Assembly (NCBI RefSeq): GCF_003003995.1
Contig: NZ_PVWF01000026.1
Coordinates: forward strand, 1 to 50,768
DNA from: Pleurocapsa sp. CCALA 161
GTDB taxonomy: Bacteria > Cyanobacteriota > Cyanobacteriia > Cyanobacteriales > Xenococcaceae
Reading direction: 5' to 3'
DNA: 50,768 nucleotides
How positions within the stretch are numbered: position 1 is the stretch's first letter; each line of letters begins with the position of its first letter. The notes under the pieces are model-generated. The model was given only the letters and a program-made list of their open reading frames with translations. It searched no databases and was not told the DNA's origin. Positions 17,007 to 24,618 of the stretch are shown here, piece after piece. Position numbers and translations under genes: made by a program.

Positions 17007-17705
17007 TCATGATTTACGTTTTCTTCTATAACGATAAAACTTACTTAGTTGGGCAGGAGAAATACCCAAGTAATAACCAGCAATCATCAGTTGATTAATC
17101 GCGGTAGTTTGCCACACTCCTAGCTTTTGCCACCGTCTTGCCGAAGTTGTGACCGCAGCAGGGGCGATCGCAATTTTACCTCTATTTTTTATTCGTTGAA
17201 TAAATTCAAAGTCTTCCATAATCGGTAAATCAGCAAATCCACCAGCCTCTTGGAAAGTTTGTTTAAAGATAAAAAGTGCCTGATCGCCATAGGGTAGAGA
17301 TAATAGATGCGATCGCACTTTTACCAGCATTTCCAGCCAACGTAAAGATATATCTGAACCATCAATCGCTAATTCAAACGCCCCTGCAATGACCTGGTTT
17401 TGGTTTAAAGTGTGGATTACTAGTTCGACAAAGTTTGGTGGTAGTTGAGTATCTGAATGAAGAAATAAGAGAATATCTGACTGAGCTAAATTAGCGCCTG
17501 CATTCATTTGTCCAGCCCTACCTTTGCCAGTCACAGTAATGACTTTAGCTGCGAAGGAAGCGATCTCAACTGTTTTATCTTGACTTCCACCATCGACAAC
17601 AATAATTTCTATTTTTGAATACTGCGTTAACTGTGCCAAAGTTTGTCCAATGATCGCCCCTTCGTCAAGAACTGGGATAATAATGCTAATAATATATTGA
17701 GCCAT
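17007..17705 (-). CDS. Family 2 glycosyltransferase, TIGR04283 type
   Basis: A 232-residue GT-A enzyme. Motifs in order: IISIIIPVLDEGAIIGQTL, IIVVDGGSQDKTVEIA, GKGRAGQMNAGA, the DXD-like LLFLHSDTQLPPNF, and GDQALFIFKQTFQEAGGFADLPIMEDFEF. These match the TIGR04283 group, which was named after an arsenosugar gene cluster but is widespread in cyanobacteria. The C-terminus has a short hydrophobic stretch and a basic tail. Its ATG lies only 5 bp from the ATG of the divergent gene, so the two genes must share or overlap their control regions. Confidence 0.88.
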   Translation of the reverse strand: MAQYIISIIIPVLDEGAIIGQTLAQLTQYSKIEIIVVDGGSQDKTVEIASFAAKVITVTGKGRAGQMNAGANLAQSDILLFLHSDTQLPPNFVELVIHTLNQNQVIAGAFELAIDGSDISLRWLEMLVKVRSHLLSLPYGDQALFIFKQTFQEAGGFADLPIMEDFEFIQRIKNRGKIAIAPAAVTTSARRWQKLGVWQTTAINQLMIAGYYLGISPAQLSKFYRYRRKRKS

Positions 17706-17710
17706 ATTTA

Positions 17711-18517
17711 ATGAGGGACAATACTACTTTAAAACATAGATTCGGTCAAATCTTCAAGCATTTAAGCGAGATTATCTTAGTTTGCCTAATTTTGTTTGGG
17801 TTTAACTCAATTGCTGTTGCTGCTTCTTTATCAGAGCGCATTGAGCAATTTCCCCAGTGGACAAATAAACCCCCAATCAAACTTGCTAAAGGCGACTTAG
17901 AATATCCTGAGTGGATGGCGGGAACTTGGAATGTGACTAGTACCCTAATTGAACAAATTGCTCCCCTCGCGCCAAATATTGTCACGCCTGGATTTGAAGA
18001 TAATCAGCAGTATCTGGATCGGGCGATCGCTTTTCAAGTTAGATTTGGTACAGAATATTACACTCCCCACCAAGAATTGCTATCCTTTTTTAAATCAAAG
18101 CAACCTATAGTAGTGGCAGATCGGGCGTTTAATGGTACTAAGATTGCTGAAGCATATTTGGGGAATGATAATGTCTATAAAGTAAAAATTGATCCTAATA
18201 ACCCGAATCAGCAAATAACTTTTCTCAAAGGCGAACGTAAGCTAATTTCTAAAATAACAGGTAGAGGTCGAGAAATTCCTGAAGATCGTCAATTTATCGC
18301 CACAGAAGTTACCCAGCAGCTATTTAGATCTCCTGAAAGACTCTATCTTAACGAAGTAGAAACAACCTCTAGCTATCGGTTATTAGATGCTGGTAATATT
18401 AGCGCCGAACAAATGACGGCAATTTATCTTTCGCCTCAAGATCCTGATTATTTTACCGCAGGCGATCGCCCTGTTGCTTTATATCGCTATCATTTGACAA
18501 TGAACAGTGAGCAATGA
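17711..18517 (+). CDS. Exported DUF6816-type protein
   Basis: A 268-residue protein with an N-terminal signal (about residues 19-38, IILVCLILFGFNSIAVAA), probably cleaved after AVA. The mature part has YPEWMAGTWNVTSTL, ADRAFNGTKIAEAYLG and the C-terminal DYFTAGDRPVALYRYHL, which I associate with the DUF6816 family of cyanobacteria and plastids, where members are thought to reach the thylakoid lumen. Its beta-rich pattern suggests a lipocalin-like barrel, which is inference. It is divergent from the GT2 gene with a 5-bp gap and ends 5 bp from the convergent coiled-coil gene. Confidence 0.7.
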   Translation: MRDNTTLKHRFGQIFKHLSEIILVCLILFGFNSIAVAASLSERIEQFPQWTNKPPIKLAKGDLEYPEWMAGTWNVTSTLIEQIAPLAPNIVTPGFEDNQQYLDRAIAFQVRFGTEYYTPHQELLSFFKSKQPIVVADRAFNGTKIAEAYLGNDNVYKVKIDPNNPNQQITFLKGERKLISKITGRGREIPEDRQFIATEVTQQLFRSPERLYLNEVETTSSYRLLDAGNISAEQMTAIYLSPQDPDYFTAGDRPVALYRYHLTMNSEQ

Positions 18518-18522
18518 GCAAC

Positions 18523-20388
18523 CTAGGACAGATAAGACTGAGCGGAAATTACTGAAGCTAGAGTCAATAAAATTCCCAGTAGAATTATTGCCCAAGTTTT
18601 GTAAGTACTAGAAGTACTGATTTTCTCGGTTAAGGATGATTGTTCTGCTAATTGCGATCGCAAGCTTTCGATCAACCCCTGTTGTTCATTGCCTTTTAAA
18701 TCTAACAAGCCATTATTTTTCTCCTGTTCTTCTAGTTGTTGATTAAGCTGTTCAATTAGTTTAATGCGATCGCTTATTTGTATTTCTAATTCGCTACGTT
18801 TAGTCGTCTCTTGTCTCAAACTAGCAACCTGCTGTTCTTTTTGTGCTATTTCTTGCTTAAGCTGTTCTTTTGTTTGGTTAATTGCCTGTTCTGTGGCTGC
18901 AATCTGCTGCGACAATTCTGTTACCTGCTGCTCTTGCTGTATAACTTTATGTTGTAAGTCCTGATTAACTCTATTTTGTTCGTTAATCTGAACTTTTTGC
19001 TGATTCATCTGCTGTTCTAAATCAACAATTTGCCCTTGCTTATCATTGAGTTGTTTCTGGCTATTTTGATGATCTGCACGAAGACGATCTAGTTCTCCTT
19101 GCTGCTGTTGGATTTGCTCCCCAAATGTTCCTAGCTGTTGTTGAGCATCGGTCAATTGAATTTGCAGATTTTGACTACTATCAGATGCTTTAGATAGTTG
19201 ACTTTGAACTTGCTCGCGATCGCTATTGAGACTATCAATCTGTCCCTGTTTGTCATCTAACTGTTGCTGTAGTTGAGCTAGTGCTGATTCTTTTTCGGCT
19301 AACTGGGTTTGAATTTGGCTGAGATTGTCTATTTCGCCTTGCTTTTCGGTTAACTGATTTTGTAGTTGAGTTAAAGCTGATTCTTTTTCGGCTAGCTGGG
19401 TTTGTGCTTGCTCGCGATCGCTATTGAGACTGTCAATCTGTCCCTGCTTGTCATCTAACTGTTGCTGTAGTTGAGCTAGTGCTGATTCTTTTTCGGCTAA
19501 CTGGGTTTGAATTTGGCTGAGATTGTCTATTTCGCCTTGCTTTTCGGCTAACTGATTTTGTAGTTGAGTTAAAGCTGATTCTTTTTCGGCTAGCTGGGTT
19601 TGTGCCTGATCGCGATCGCTATTGAGACTGTCAATCTGTCCCTGCTTGTCATCTAACTGTTGCTGTAGTTGAGTTAAGGCTGATTCTTTTTCGGCTAGCT
19701 GGGTTTGTATAGCACTATCACTATCTTGCTGTGTAGATAACTGCTGCTCAAGCTCTCTAATTTTGGCTTCACTAGTTATCAAACTTTCTGCTGTAGTTTT
19801 TTGTCCTGCTTCTCGCTCTGCTAACTGCTGCTTGAGTTGATTTAATTCTTGATTAAATTGCGCTTCTAACTGCTCAATATTTTGTCTATCTTCGTTTGAT
19901 TCTTGACCTTTTTGTGATTCTATCTGGGCGATCAATTTTTTGACTAATGCTTCTTGCTCTTCGGCGTATTTTTTTAATGCTTGATAGTTTGCCTTGTGTT
20001 CTTTAATTTTTTCCTTTAACTCAAGCAAAGCAGGAGATTTACCTTGCTCGCTCTCAGATGATTTTTCTATTTGTGGCTGATTATCGCTAGCTGCATTAGT
20101 GTCTAATACCTGAATTTTGGTAGCGATATTTTCAGGATCATCATTATTATCTGATTCAATAGAAATTGTTTTGGCTGCTATCTGACTGGCGATCGCTAAA
20201 TTTCCTGTAACCAAGCTTTCTACAACCTCTGATTTAGATAGACCAGTAGATTCGACAATTTCACTGAGATTTTTTACCGCCTGGGGAGTTAGAGAAATTC
20301 CTACTTGCGACTTTTCTAGAAAACTTACTGTTTTACGAGGTCTGTTAGTAGATTGAGATTTTGTCGACTTGGTTTTTTTACGTGGCAT
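18523..20388 (-). CDS. RHH-like / long coiled-coil / C-terminal membrane anchor protein
   Basis: A 621-residue protein of three parts. A basic N-terminus (MPRKKTKSTK...) leads to a ribbon-helix-helix-like segment at about residues 30-66 (VGISLTPQAVKNLSEIVEST, then LSKSEVVESLV). From about 120 to 590 it is a Gln/Glu-rich coiled coil. It ends in one membrane helix (TWAIILLGILLTLASVISA, about 598-616). Residues 231-397 are tandem repeats of LAEKESALxQLQ units of alternating 35 and 31 residues (order ABABA). A role as a membrane-tethered DNA or chromosome-associated scaffold is an inference; no family was recognised. It is transcribed in the same direction as cpeR but 255 bp downstream of it. Confidence 0.75.
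   Translation of the reverse strand: MPRKKTKSTKSQSTNRPRKTVSFLEKSQVGISLTPQAVKNLSEIVESTGLSKSEVVESLVTGNLAIASQIAAKTISIESDNNDDPENIATKIQVLDTNAASDNQPQIEKSSESEQGKSPALLELKEKIKEHKANYQALKKYAEEQEALVKKLIAQIESQKGQESNEDRQNIEQLEAQFNQELNQLKQQLAEREAGQKTTAESLITSEAKIRELEQQLSTQQDSDSAIQTQLAEKESALTQLQQQLDDKQGQIDSLNSDRDQAQTQLAEKESALTQLQNQLAEKQGEIDNLSQIQTQLAEKESALAQLQQQLDDKQGQIDSLNSDREQAQTQLAEKESALTQLQNQLTEKQGEIDNLSQIQTQLAEKESALAQLQQQLDDKQGQIDSLNSDREQVQSQLSKASDSSQNLQIQLTDAQQQLGTFGEQIQQQQGELDRLRADHQNSQKQLNDKQGQIVDLEQQMNQQKVQINEQNRVNQDLQHKVIQQEQQVTELSQQIAATEQAINQTKEQLKQEIAQKEQQVASLRQETTKRSELEIQISDRIKLIEQLNQQLEEQEKNNGLLDLKGNEQQGLIESLRSQLAEQSSLTEKISTSSTYKTWAIILLGILLTLASVISAQSYLS
19195..19698. repeat. 198-bp-period tandem repeat inside the coiled-coil gene
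   Basis: Five coding units (35, 31, 35, 31 and 35 residues) give a 66-residue, 198-bp period repeated about 2.5 times with near-identical DNA, for example the recurring ctgattctttttcggcta block. The near-identity points to recent slippage or recombination. Copy number may vary between strains. Confidence 0.85.
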
Positions 20389-20510
20389 ATTTATCTAGTC
20401 TCCGAGGTCTAATTTAAACTTTAAACTTATTTCAACTGCACACACATGAACAAATGAACTTATACAGTTATTTTGACTTATTGTACGTCTAACAGGATTT
20501 AGTATTACAC

Positions 20511-20528
20511 AGTTGCTTAAGTTGCTTA
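20511..20528. repeat. Tandem 9-bp repeat (agttgctta x2) upstream of the coiled-coil gene
   Basis: Two adjacent copies of agttgctta lie about 125 bp upstream of the coiled-coil gene start, in a 255-bp AT-rich gap that also holds cttaag and acttaa motifs. This could be a regulator site, but nothing further supports that. Confidence 0.4.
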
Positions 20529-20608
20529 AATAGTCACTATTAGTAATCTTAAGTATTACTTAAACGGCTTTTATTTGAGAGAGAAATAATTATCATCAAA
20601 TGATTTTT

Positions 20609-20642
20609 GGCGATTGGGCTTTGCCCAGGCTTCGCGATCGCC
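20609..20642. repeat. 34-bp HIP1-ended palindromic repeat, copy 2 (after cpeR)
   Basis: The sequence runs ggcgattgggct...gcgatcgcc: outer ggcgat/atcgcc arms with an inner TGGGC-AAA-GCCCA hairpin. It starts one base after the cpeR stop codon on the minus strand, so it would fold in the 3' end of the cpe operon transcript and may act as terminator or RNA-end stabiliser. There is no T-run immediately after it. Confidence 0.75.
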
Positions 20643-20643
20643 A

Positions 20644-20985
20644 CTAGCAAGATTTATCGTCAAATCTGGTATAAAAGCCACCGTATTTAATCCAATACTG
20701 TTTTAATTCGTGGTGAGGAGTATGTAAACTAGCCTTCGCCTGATATAAGATTACTTGACGATGATTTCCAATCCAAACTTTACGGACAGGTTCAACGGAA
20801 ATAAAAGTTCCACCTAAGCCTTGGACGCATTCTTCAAACCTCTCAATTGTGGAATACTCTAAAGTTTCAAGAATGAAAAAATTACCCGAACAAATTAAAT
20901 GACGACTTCTAATCCAAGCTTGCATTTTTTTGCGAGCTACTGGTGGTAGCATACCTCTTACTGTTAGCTCCGATGTAATAATCAT
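20644..20985 (-). CDS. cpeR: CpeR-type phycoerythrin gene activator
   Basis: A 113-residue protein matching the CpeR family: MLPPVARKKMQAWIRSRHLI, then CSGNFFILETLEY, WIGNHRQVILYQAKASLHTPH and the C-terminal YWIKYGGFYTRFD. In Fremyella diplosiphon CpeR is needed for phycoerythrin (cpeBA) expression in green light. It has no recognisable DNA-binding helix. The first 11 residues precede a second Met (codon at 20952), which is the usual family start and may be the true one. It is last of the seven-gene minus-strand cpe run and is followed directly by the 34-bp palindrome. Confidence 0.88.
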   Translation of the reverse strand: MIITSELTVRGMLPPVARKKMQAWIRSRHLICSGNFFILETLEYSTIERFEECVQGLGGTFISVEPVRKVWIGNHRQVILYQAKASLHTPHHELKQYWIKYGGFYTRFDDKSC

Positions 20986-21023
20986 TTTTATTGATTAACT
21001 TATTGGCATTTTTAATTGAATAT

Positions 21024-21653
21024 TTACCTGTTCTCGCCTATTTCAGGTAATTCATGAGCAAAACTTTCTTTCTTGGTAAACTTTAATGGTCCTATTGCCG
21101 AACCCCAAATCTGCTCGTGACTGTTTAGATCCATACCTCGATCCCAACTGATCCAAGTAGTTTCCGTCAGTTCAACGCTACTAATGAGATAAGTATTTAC
21201 GCCTTTGCGGTGAATCAGACATTTATTTCCAGGTTCTACACTACCGCGAAAGATTCCTCCCTCCTTGCGAAACACCATCGAACAGTTATAGCGACGTTCA
21301 ATGGAGTTTGGGGGAATAGTTAGCAAAATATCGCGATTATGACCCGAACCTGCATAATTTTCTGCATCTTGAATACTATAGTTTTCAATATAAATATCAT
21401 CTCCCCGATCTATGAGGCGATGAACTCCTTGACGGTAAGGATTCCAGAGATTGTAATCGTATACCTGCTCAGAATAAAAGCCAATGCCTGAAAAAAAATC
21501 CCAGGGCAGGGGACGGAAAAAAATCCGAATATGAGCATAATTCTGAGGATCGGCATCAGACTGTTGACGGTTAGAAAAATCTCCCGACATGAGACGAGCT
21601 AGCTCATGAAGCAAGTTATTGTCTTGTGCTGAATGATTTTCTCTGGTCAACAT
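21024..21653 (-). CDS. cpeT: CpcT/CpeT-family phycobiliprotein lyase
   Basis: A 209-residue CpcT-family lyase or chaperone. Family traits: ELARLMSGDFSNRQQSDADP near the start, HIRIFFRPLPWDFF, GIGFYSEQVYDYNLWNPYRQGVHRL, then the beta-barrel strands NCSMVFRKEGGIFRGSVEPG. CpcT enzymes attach phycocyanobilin to Cys153 of phycocyanin beta; CpeT paralogues act in phycoerythrin assembly. The position between cpeS and cpeR supports CpeT. It is 38 bp upstream of cpeR. The ribosome site (acaagaaa) is weak. Confidence 0.9.
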   Translation of the reverse strand: MLTRENHSAQDNNLLHELARLMSGDFSNRQQSDADPQNYAHIRIFFRPLPWDFFSGIGFYSEQVYDYNLWNPYRQGVHRLIDRGDDIYIENYSIQDAENYAGSGHNRDILLTIPPNSIERRYNCSMVFRKEGGIFRGSVEPGNKCLIHRKGVNTYLISSVELTETTWISWDRGMDLNSHEQIWGSAIGPLKFTKKESFAHELPEIGENR

Positions 21654-21822
21654 TTTCTTGTATTTAATTTACTGGTTATAAAGTTTTTAAAGCAAAAAAT
21701 TATTTAAAAAAGATCTTTCTTAGAGATTCGCAGATCAATCAAAGCAGTTTTAGTCGTTCGTACTAATACTTTTAAGCTGTGTTTAATATTGCCACCTAGC
21801 ATTTATTCTCAGCCAGATTGAA

Positions 21823-22362
21823 TTACTCATCAGCCAAATTTAAAACACGAATCTCAGAAGAGAAAGAAGCTGTGGTAACTCCTTTGCCGTCTCCTGTTTT
21901 AATCAAAGATACTCGAAACCGCAAGTTTGGCGTGGCAAACCAAATTTTTTCTTCAGCAGTTGCTCGCTCGTATTGAGTATGTAGCACAAAAGAACCATCT
22001 TCGATCAGTTGATATTCTCCGATCGCCGCCACGGTTTCCGCATATCCTTGTTCTCTCAATAGTCTTCCCTGAGTTGGGTTGTCTAGATCTGGAACAGGAA
22101 CTAACACCGTCGAGCCAGCCAAGATTTCGTCTTCATCCCAATCAGATTCTCCCTCCCAAGTCATGTAAAAAGGACTAGTAACTAGATGGGGATCTATTTG
22201 GTTTGCTTTACACAAAGCAATTACTCTCTCGTCGTCGTTTTCTAGAGGCAAAATTTCAATTTGGGAAGTAACTTCTTCAAAGTGGTGAAATGCTAGATGA
22301 TGTGCGCTACGTTGCGATCGCCACTTGCCCAAAGAACGTTCGACAAATTCATCAATGTTCAT
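21823..22362 (-). CDS. cpeS: CpcS/CpeS-family phycoerythrobilin lyase
   Basis: A 179-residue lipocalin-like lyase. The CpcS/CpeS opening FVERSLGKWRSQRSAHHLAF is clear, followed by the acidic MTWEGESDWDEDE, a long hydrophilic loop and the closing strands KIWFATPNLRFRVSLIKTG. CpeS of Fremyella attaches phycoerythrobilin to the central Cys of phycoerythrin beta. The gene lies between the free-standing CpcD-domain gene and cpeT. The 173-bp gap upstream holds an RNA stem-loop at 22451-22476. Confidence 0.92.
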   Translation of the reverse strand: MNIDEFVERSLGKWRSQRSAHHLAFHHFEEVTSQIEILPLENDDERVIALCKANQIDPHLVTSPFYMTWEGESDWDEDEILAGSTVLVPVPDLDNPTQGRLLREQGYAETVAAIGEYQLIEDGSFVLHTQYERATAEEKIWFATPNLRFRVSLIKTGDGKGVTTASFSSEIRVLNLADE

Positions 22363-22450
22363 GGATTTTTCGCTTTAGAAGTATTTAGCTAAAAAAGTTT
22401 TAATTAATTTTTATTTTATGGGAACTGTTATGGTTCAGTTTGACTAATTC

Positions 22451-22476
22451 CTAGCAGCATCCTTGGATACCGCTAG
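22451..22476 (-). promoter_or_regulatory. Intercistronic RNA stem-loop before cpeS
   Basis: In the minus-strand transcript, ctagcggtatcc-aa-ggatgctgctag folds into 12 paired positions, two of them G-U. The wobble pairs favour the minus-strand RNA over the plus strand. It lies 60 nt after the CpcD-domain gene and about 90 nt before cpeS, with no T-run, so it is more likely a processing or stability element than a terminator. Confidence 0.6.
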
Positions 22477-22535
22477 AAAATTAAGTGATGACTAATTGAT
22501 AGTTAAAGATTGACTTCAACCATCAAATTTTAAAC

Positions 22536-22844
22536 TTACTTGCGGTTGCGGTTCTTTCTCCCGCCAGAACTTTTTTCAGGTTTTTCCTGATGTTCTGTTT
22601 CTGCCTCAGCAGGCGTAGCAGGTGCAGCTTCAATTTTACTATTGCCCAAAGAGATACCTGCTACTTTACCTCCCATGCGGTTAATACTTTGAATAGTCTG
22701 AGACATTCGACTATAAGGCACTTTCACCGTATAGTTACTAGTCCGCATTACATCTTGACGACAAACCCCAGTGACATCTATAGAGATCGTGCGATTGCCA
22801 TAGGTACTAATGTTAGTATCTCCAGTAGTAATCATTCCTGACAT
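22536..22844 (-). CDS. Free-standing CpcD-domain small linker protein
   Basis: A 102-residue protein made of a CpcD/ApcC-type linker domain (about residues 15-70): RTISIDVTGVC at the first strand and the hallmark YTVKVPYSRMSQTIQSINRMGGKVAGISL. The tail (about 72-102) is unusual: Ala/Pro/Glu-rich, then strongly basic (SSGGRKNRNRK). CpcD caps phycocyanin rods and ApcC caps core cylinders, so this may cap phycoerythrin rod ends. The start is supported by AAGGAGG ten bases upstream. The spacing in the operon, between cpeE and cpeS, is not part of the Fremyella cpeCDESTR order as I know it. Confidence 0.85.
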   Translation of the reverse strand: MSGMITTGDTNISTYGNRTISIDVTGVCRQDVMRTSNYTVKVPYSRMSQTIQSINRMGGKVAGISLGNSKIEAAPATPAEAETEHQEKPEKSSGGRKNRNRK

Positions 22845-22914
22845 ATTCTAAATTTCCTCCTTTTTGCTGGGGAAAAATTTAGCTCCTCCCCCAATGTATT
22901 CACTGTGCTGGACT

Positions 22915-22931
22915 AATAGCCGATGGCTATC
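22915..22931 (-). promoter_or_regulatory. Stem-loop immediately after the cpeE stop codon
   Basis: The minus-strand RNA gatagcc-atc-ggctatt pairs over 7 positions (one G-U) around a 3-nt loop, starting on the base right after the cpeE stop codon. No T-run follows, so attenuation or 3'-end protection of cpeCDE mRNA is more likely than full termination. Confidence 0.5.
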
Positions 22932-23696
22932 CTAAACTTCATTAATACTGAGAATTTTTGCCCCAGTCCGATGTAAGTTTTTGATTTTGGCGTTTAACTG
23001 CTCGTAATTAACCTCATAGGTTTGGTTACTAAGGCGGTTAATCGAGCCAATACTAGCTTTAGTCGCCTTAATGCGGAAGCGTTTGTTGTTGCTACCAGGA
23101 GTACCACCAGAACTCTTTTTAGGAAAGACAATTGCAGTCGGCTTATTGGCAGCTAAATCAGAGATTAACGTTGCTTTATTGGTAACACTATCACTACTAG
23201 CGTAGCCATTATATAAAGCGTAGGTGCGATTAAAACCAACATTCAAGATAGTGCGCTGATTGCTCTCTGTACGAGGGCAAGGAATAGTGTTTTCGCCATA
23301 AGCATTTAAGTATTCATCACTATCGATGTATGAATCAATTTCTGCTTCGTAACCCAAATTGTTATAAATCTGTACGTGCTTAGAAATTTCTGCTTGATCT
23401 AAAGGTGCACGCCCTAAAAAGTGCTTACAGTTCATTTCAATAAAACGATACTGTGAACAGGTTTCAAAAAATAAAGAGCGATATAGCTCAGATTGTCCAA
23501 TCGCTCTAACAAAACCGCGTACAGTCAGATCGCCATTCCTAAATAGAGACTCGGCTGTTTCTAAAGTTTCTCCCTCTAGCAAATAGGCGTTGCCCAATAC
23601 TTGTTTGTAAGCTTGACGAATAATGATATTAAAATCTTGGTTTGGTTGACGTTCTCGTAGTTCAACTGGATCTAAATCCGTTACCCAAAATGACAT
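22932..23696 (-). CDS. cpeE: Phycobilisome rod linker, phycoerythrin-associated (CpeE)
   Basis: A 254-residue rod linker with a PBS_linker_poly domain (about 20-160) and a C-terminal CpcD-like domain (about 200-254). Domain signatures: IIRQAYKQVLGNAYLLEGE, LTVRGFVRAIGQSELYRSLFFE, YRFIEMNCKHFLGRAPLDQAE, and at the end TYEVNYEQLNAKIKNLHRTGAKILSI. Linkers join phycoerythrin hexamers inside the rod. Third linker of the run, hence CpeE by synteny. A ribosome site (CAGGAG) lies nine bases before the ATG. Position-based naming of D versus E is less certain than the family. Confidence 0.9.
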   Translation of the reverse strand: MSFWVTDLDPVELRERQPNQDFNIIIRQAYKQVLGNAYLLEGETLETAESLFRNGDLTVRGFVRAIGQSELYRSLFFETCSQYRFIEMNCKHFLGRAPLDQAEISKHVQIYNNLGYEAEIDSYIDSDEYLNAYGENTIPCPRTESNQRTILNVGFNRTYALYNGYASSDSVTNKATLISDLAANKPTAIVFPKKSSGGTPGSNNKRFRIKATKASIGSINRLSNQTYEVNYEQLNAKIKNLHRTGAKILSINEV

Positions 23697-23738
23697 GATT
23701 GTACTCCTGAATATGATTATCTACTAGCTAAAAGACGT

Positions 23739-24503
23739 TTAAATCTCAGTAATACTGACGATTTTTGCTCCAGTGCGGTTAATGCGCTGAATCTGGGGAG
23801 TCATGCGATCGCCTGGTACGATATACTCTGTGTTACTAAGACGGCGAGGACTATCAAATTTAGCGCCTCTGACGACGATTTTAAATCTTTTAGCCGTAGC
23901 ATCTGGAGAAGGAGACATCCGTCCATTAGCGGTTACACTCTTGGCAGCAATAGCACTATTGGTAGCTACGCTATCTACTAAACGAGAATTTTTCTTGGCA
24001 CTATCAACTCCTGCAATCCCTTGAAGCAAAGAAAGAGTACGATTGTAGTTTACCTGCTTTTGACCTACTGTGCTAGTAGCACCAGTATAGAAAGGAATAA
24101 TGTTTTCACCGAATTTTTCACTATATTCGACACTATCAATATAAGAATCGATTTCCGCATCATAACCTTCGTTCACACAGCGTTGAATATGTTCTGAAAG
24201 TTCTGCTTGATCCGCTGGAGCACGTCCCAACAAGTGCTTGAAGTTTAACTCCACAAAACGATAGGGCGCACAGCTTTCAAAATAACGAGCGCGATAAAAA
24301 TTTGATTTTGCTACAGCCCGTACAAATTCCCTCAGACTGATGCTGCCATTACAAAACTGTGACTCAGCATTGACTAAGCGCTCACTTTCCATGACGTGAG
24401 GGTTACCCAACACTTGTTTATAGACTGCGCGAATAGCGATCGCCTTGTCATCAGCGTTGCTATTGCTTTGGACTTCAAAGGGAGCATCAATTACTGCTAC
24501 CAT
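23739..24503 (-). CDS. cpeD: Phycobilisome rod linker, phycoerythrin-associated (CpeD)
   Basis: A 254-residue rod linker. The frame extends 23 codons further upstream, but the ATG at 24503 (MVAVIDAPFE) has AGGAG eight bases before it and fits the family start, so it is preferred. PBS_linker_poly domain: AIRAVYKQVLGNPHVMESE, ISLREFVRAVAKSNFYRARYFE, YRFVELNFKHLLGRAPADQAE. A Ser/Ala-rich hinge leads to the C-terminal CpcD-like domain (EYIVPGDRMTPQIQRINRTGAKIVSI). It probably binds the second phycoerythrin hexamer of the rod. The gap to cpeE is 42 bp. Confidence 0.92.
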   Translation of the reverse strand: MVAVIDAPFEVQSNSNADDKAIAIRAVYKQVLGNPHVMESERLVNAESQFCNGSISLREFVRAVAKSNFYRARYFESCAPYRFVELNFKHLLGRAPADQAELSEHIQRCVNEGYDAEIDSYIDSVEYSEKFGENIIPFYTGATSTVGQKQVNYNRTLSLLQGIAGVDSAKKNSRLVDSVATNSAIAAKSVTANGRMSPSPDATAKRFKIVVRGAKFDSPRRLSNTEYIVPGDRMTPQIQRINRTGAKIVSITEI

Positions 24504-24618
24504 GTTAAATTTCTCCTGAATAAATATTGATTTATCAAATTGCCCCACCCTAAAAAAACTAAAACTACTCAAAAGCTTTAGCCTTTAAGGGCAGTGATGG
24601 TTAATAGGCTTCAAGCAG

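Noticed and set aside
19195-19698. Regular repeats that might suggest a CRISPR array
   Set aside because: The repeats are translated in one frame as heptad coiled coil, units are 31-35 codons long and there are no unique spacers.
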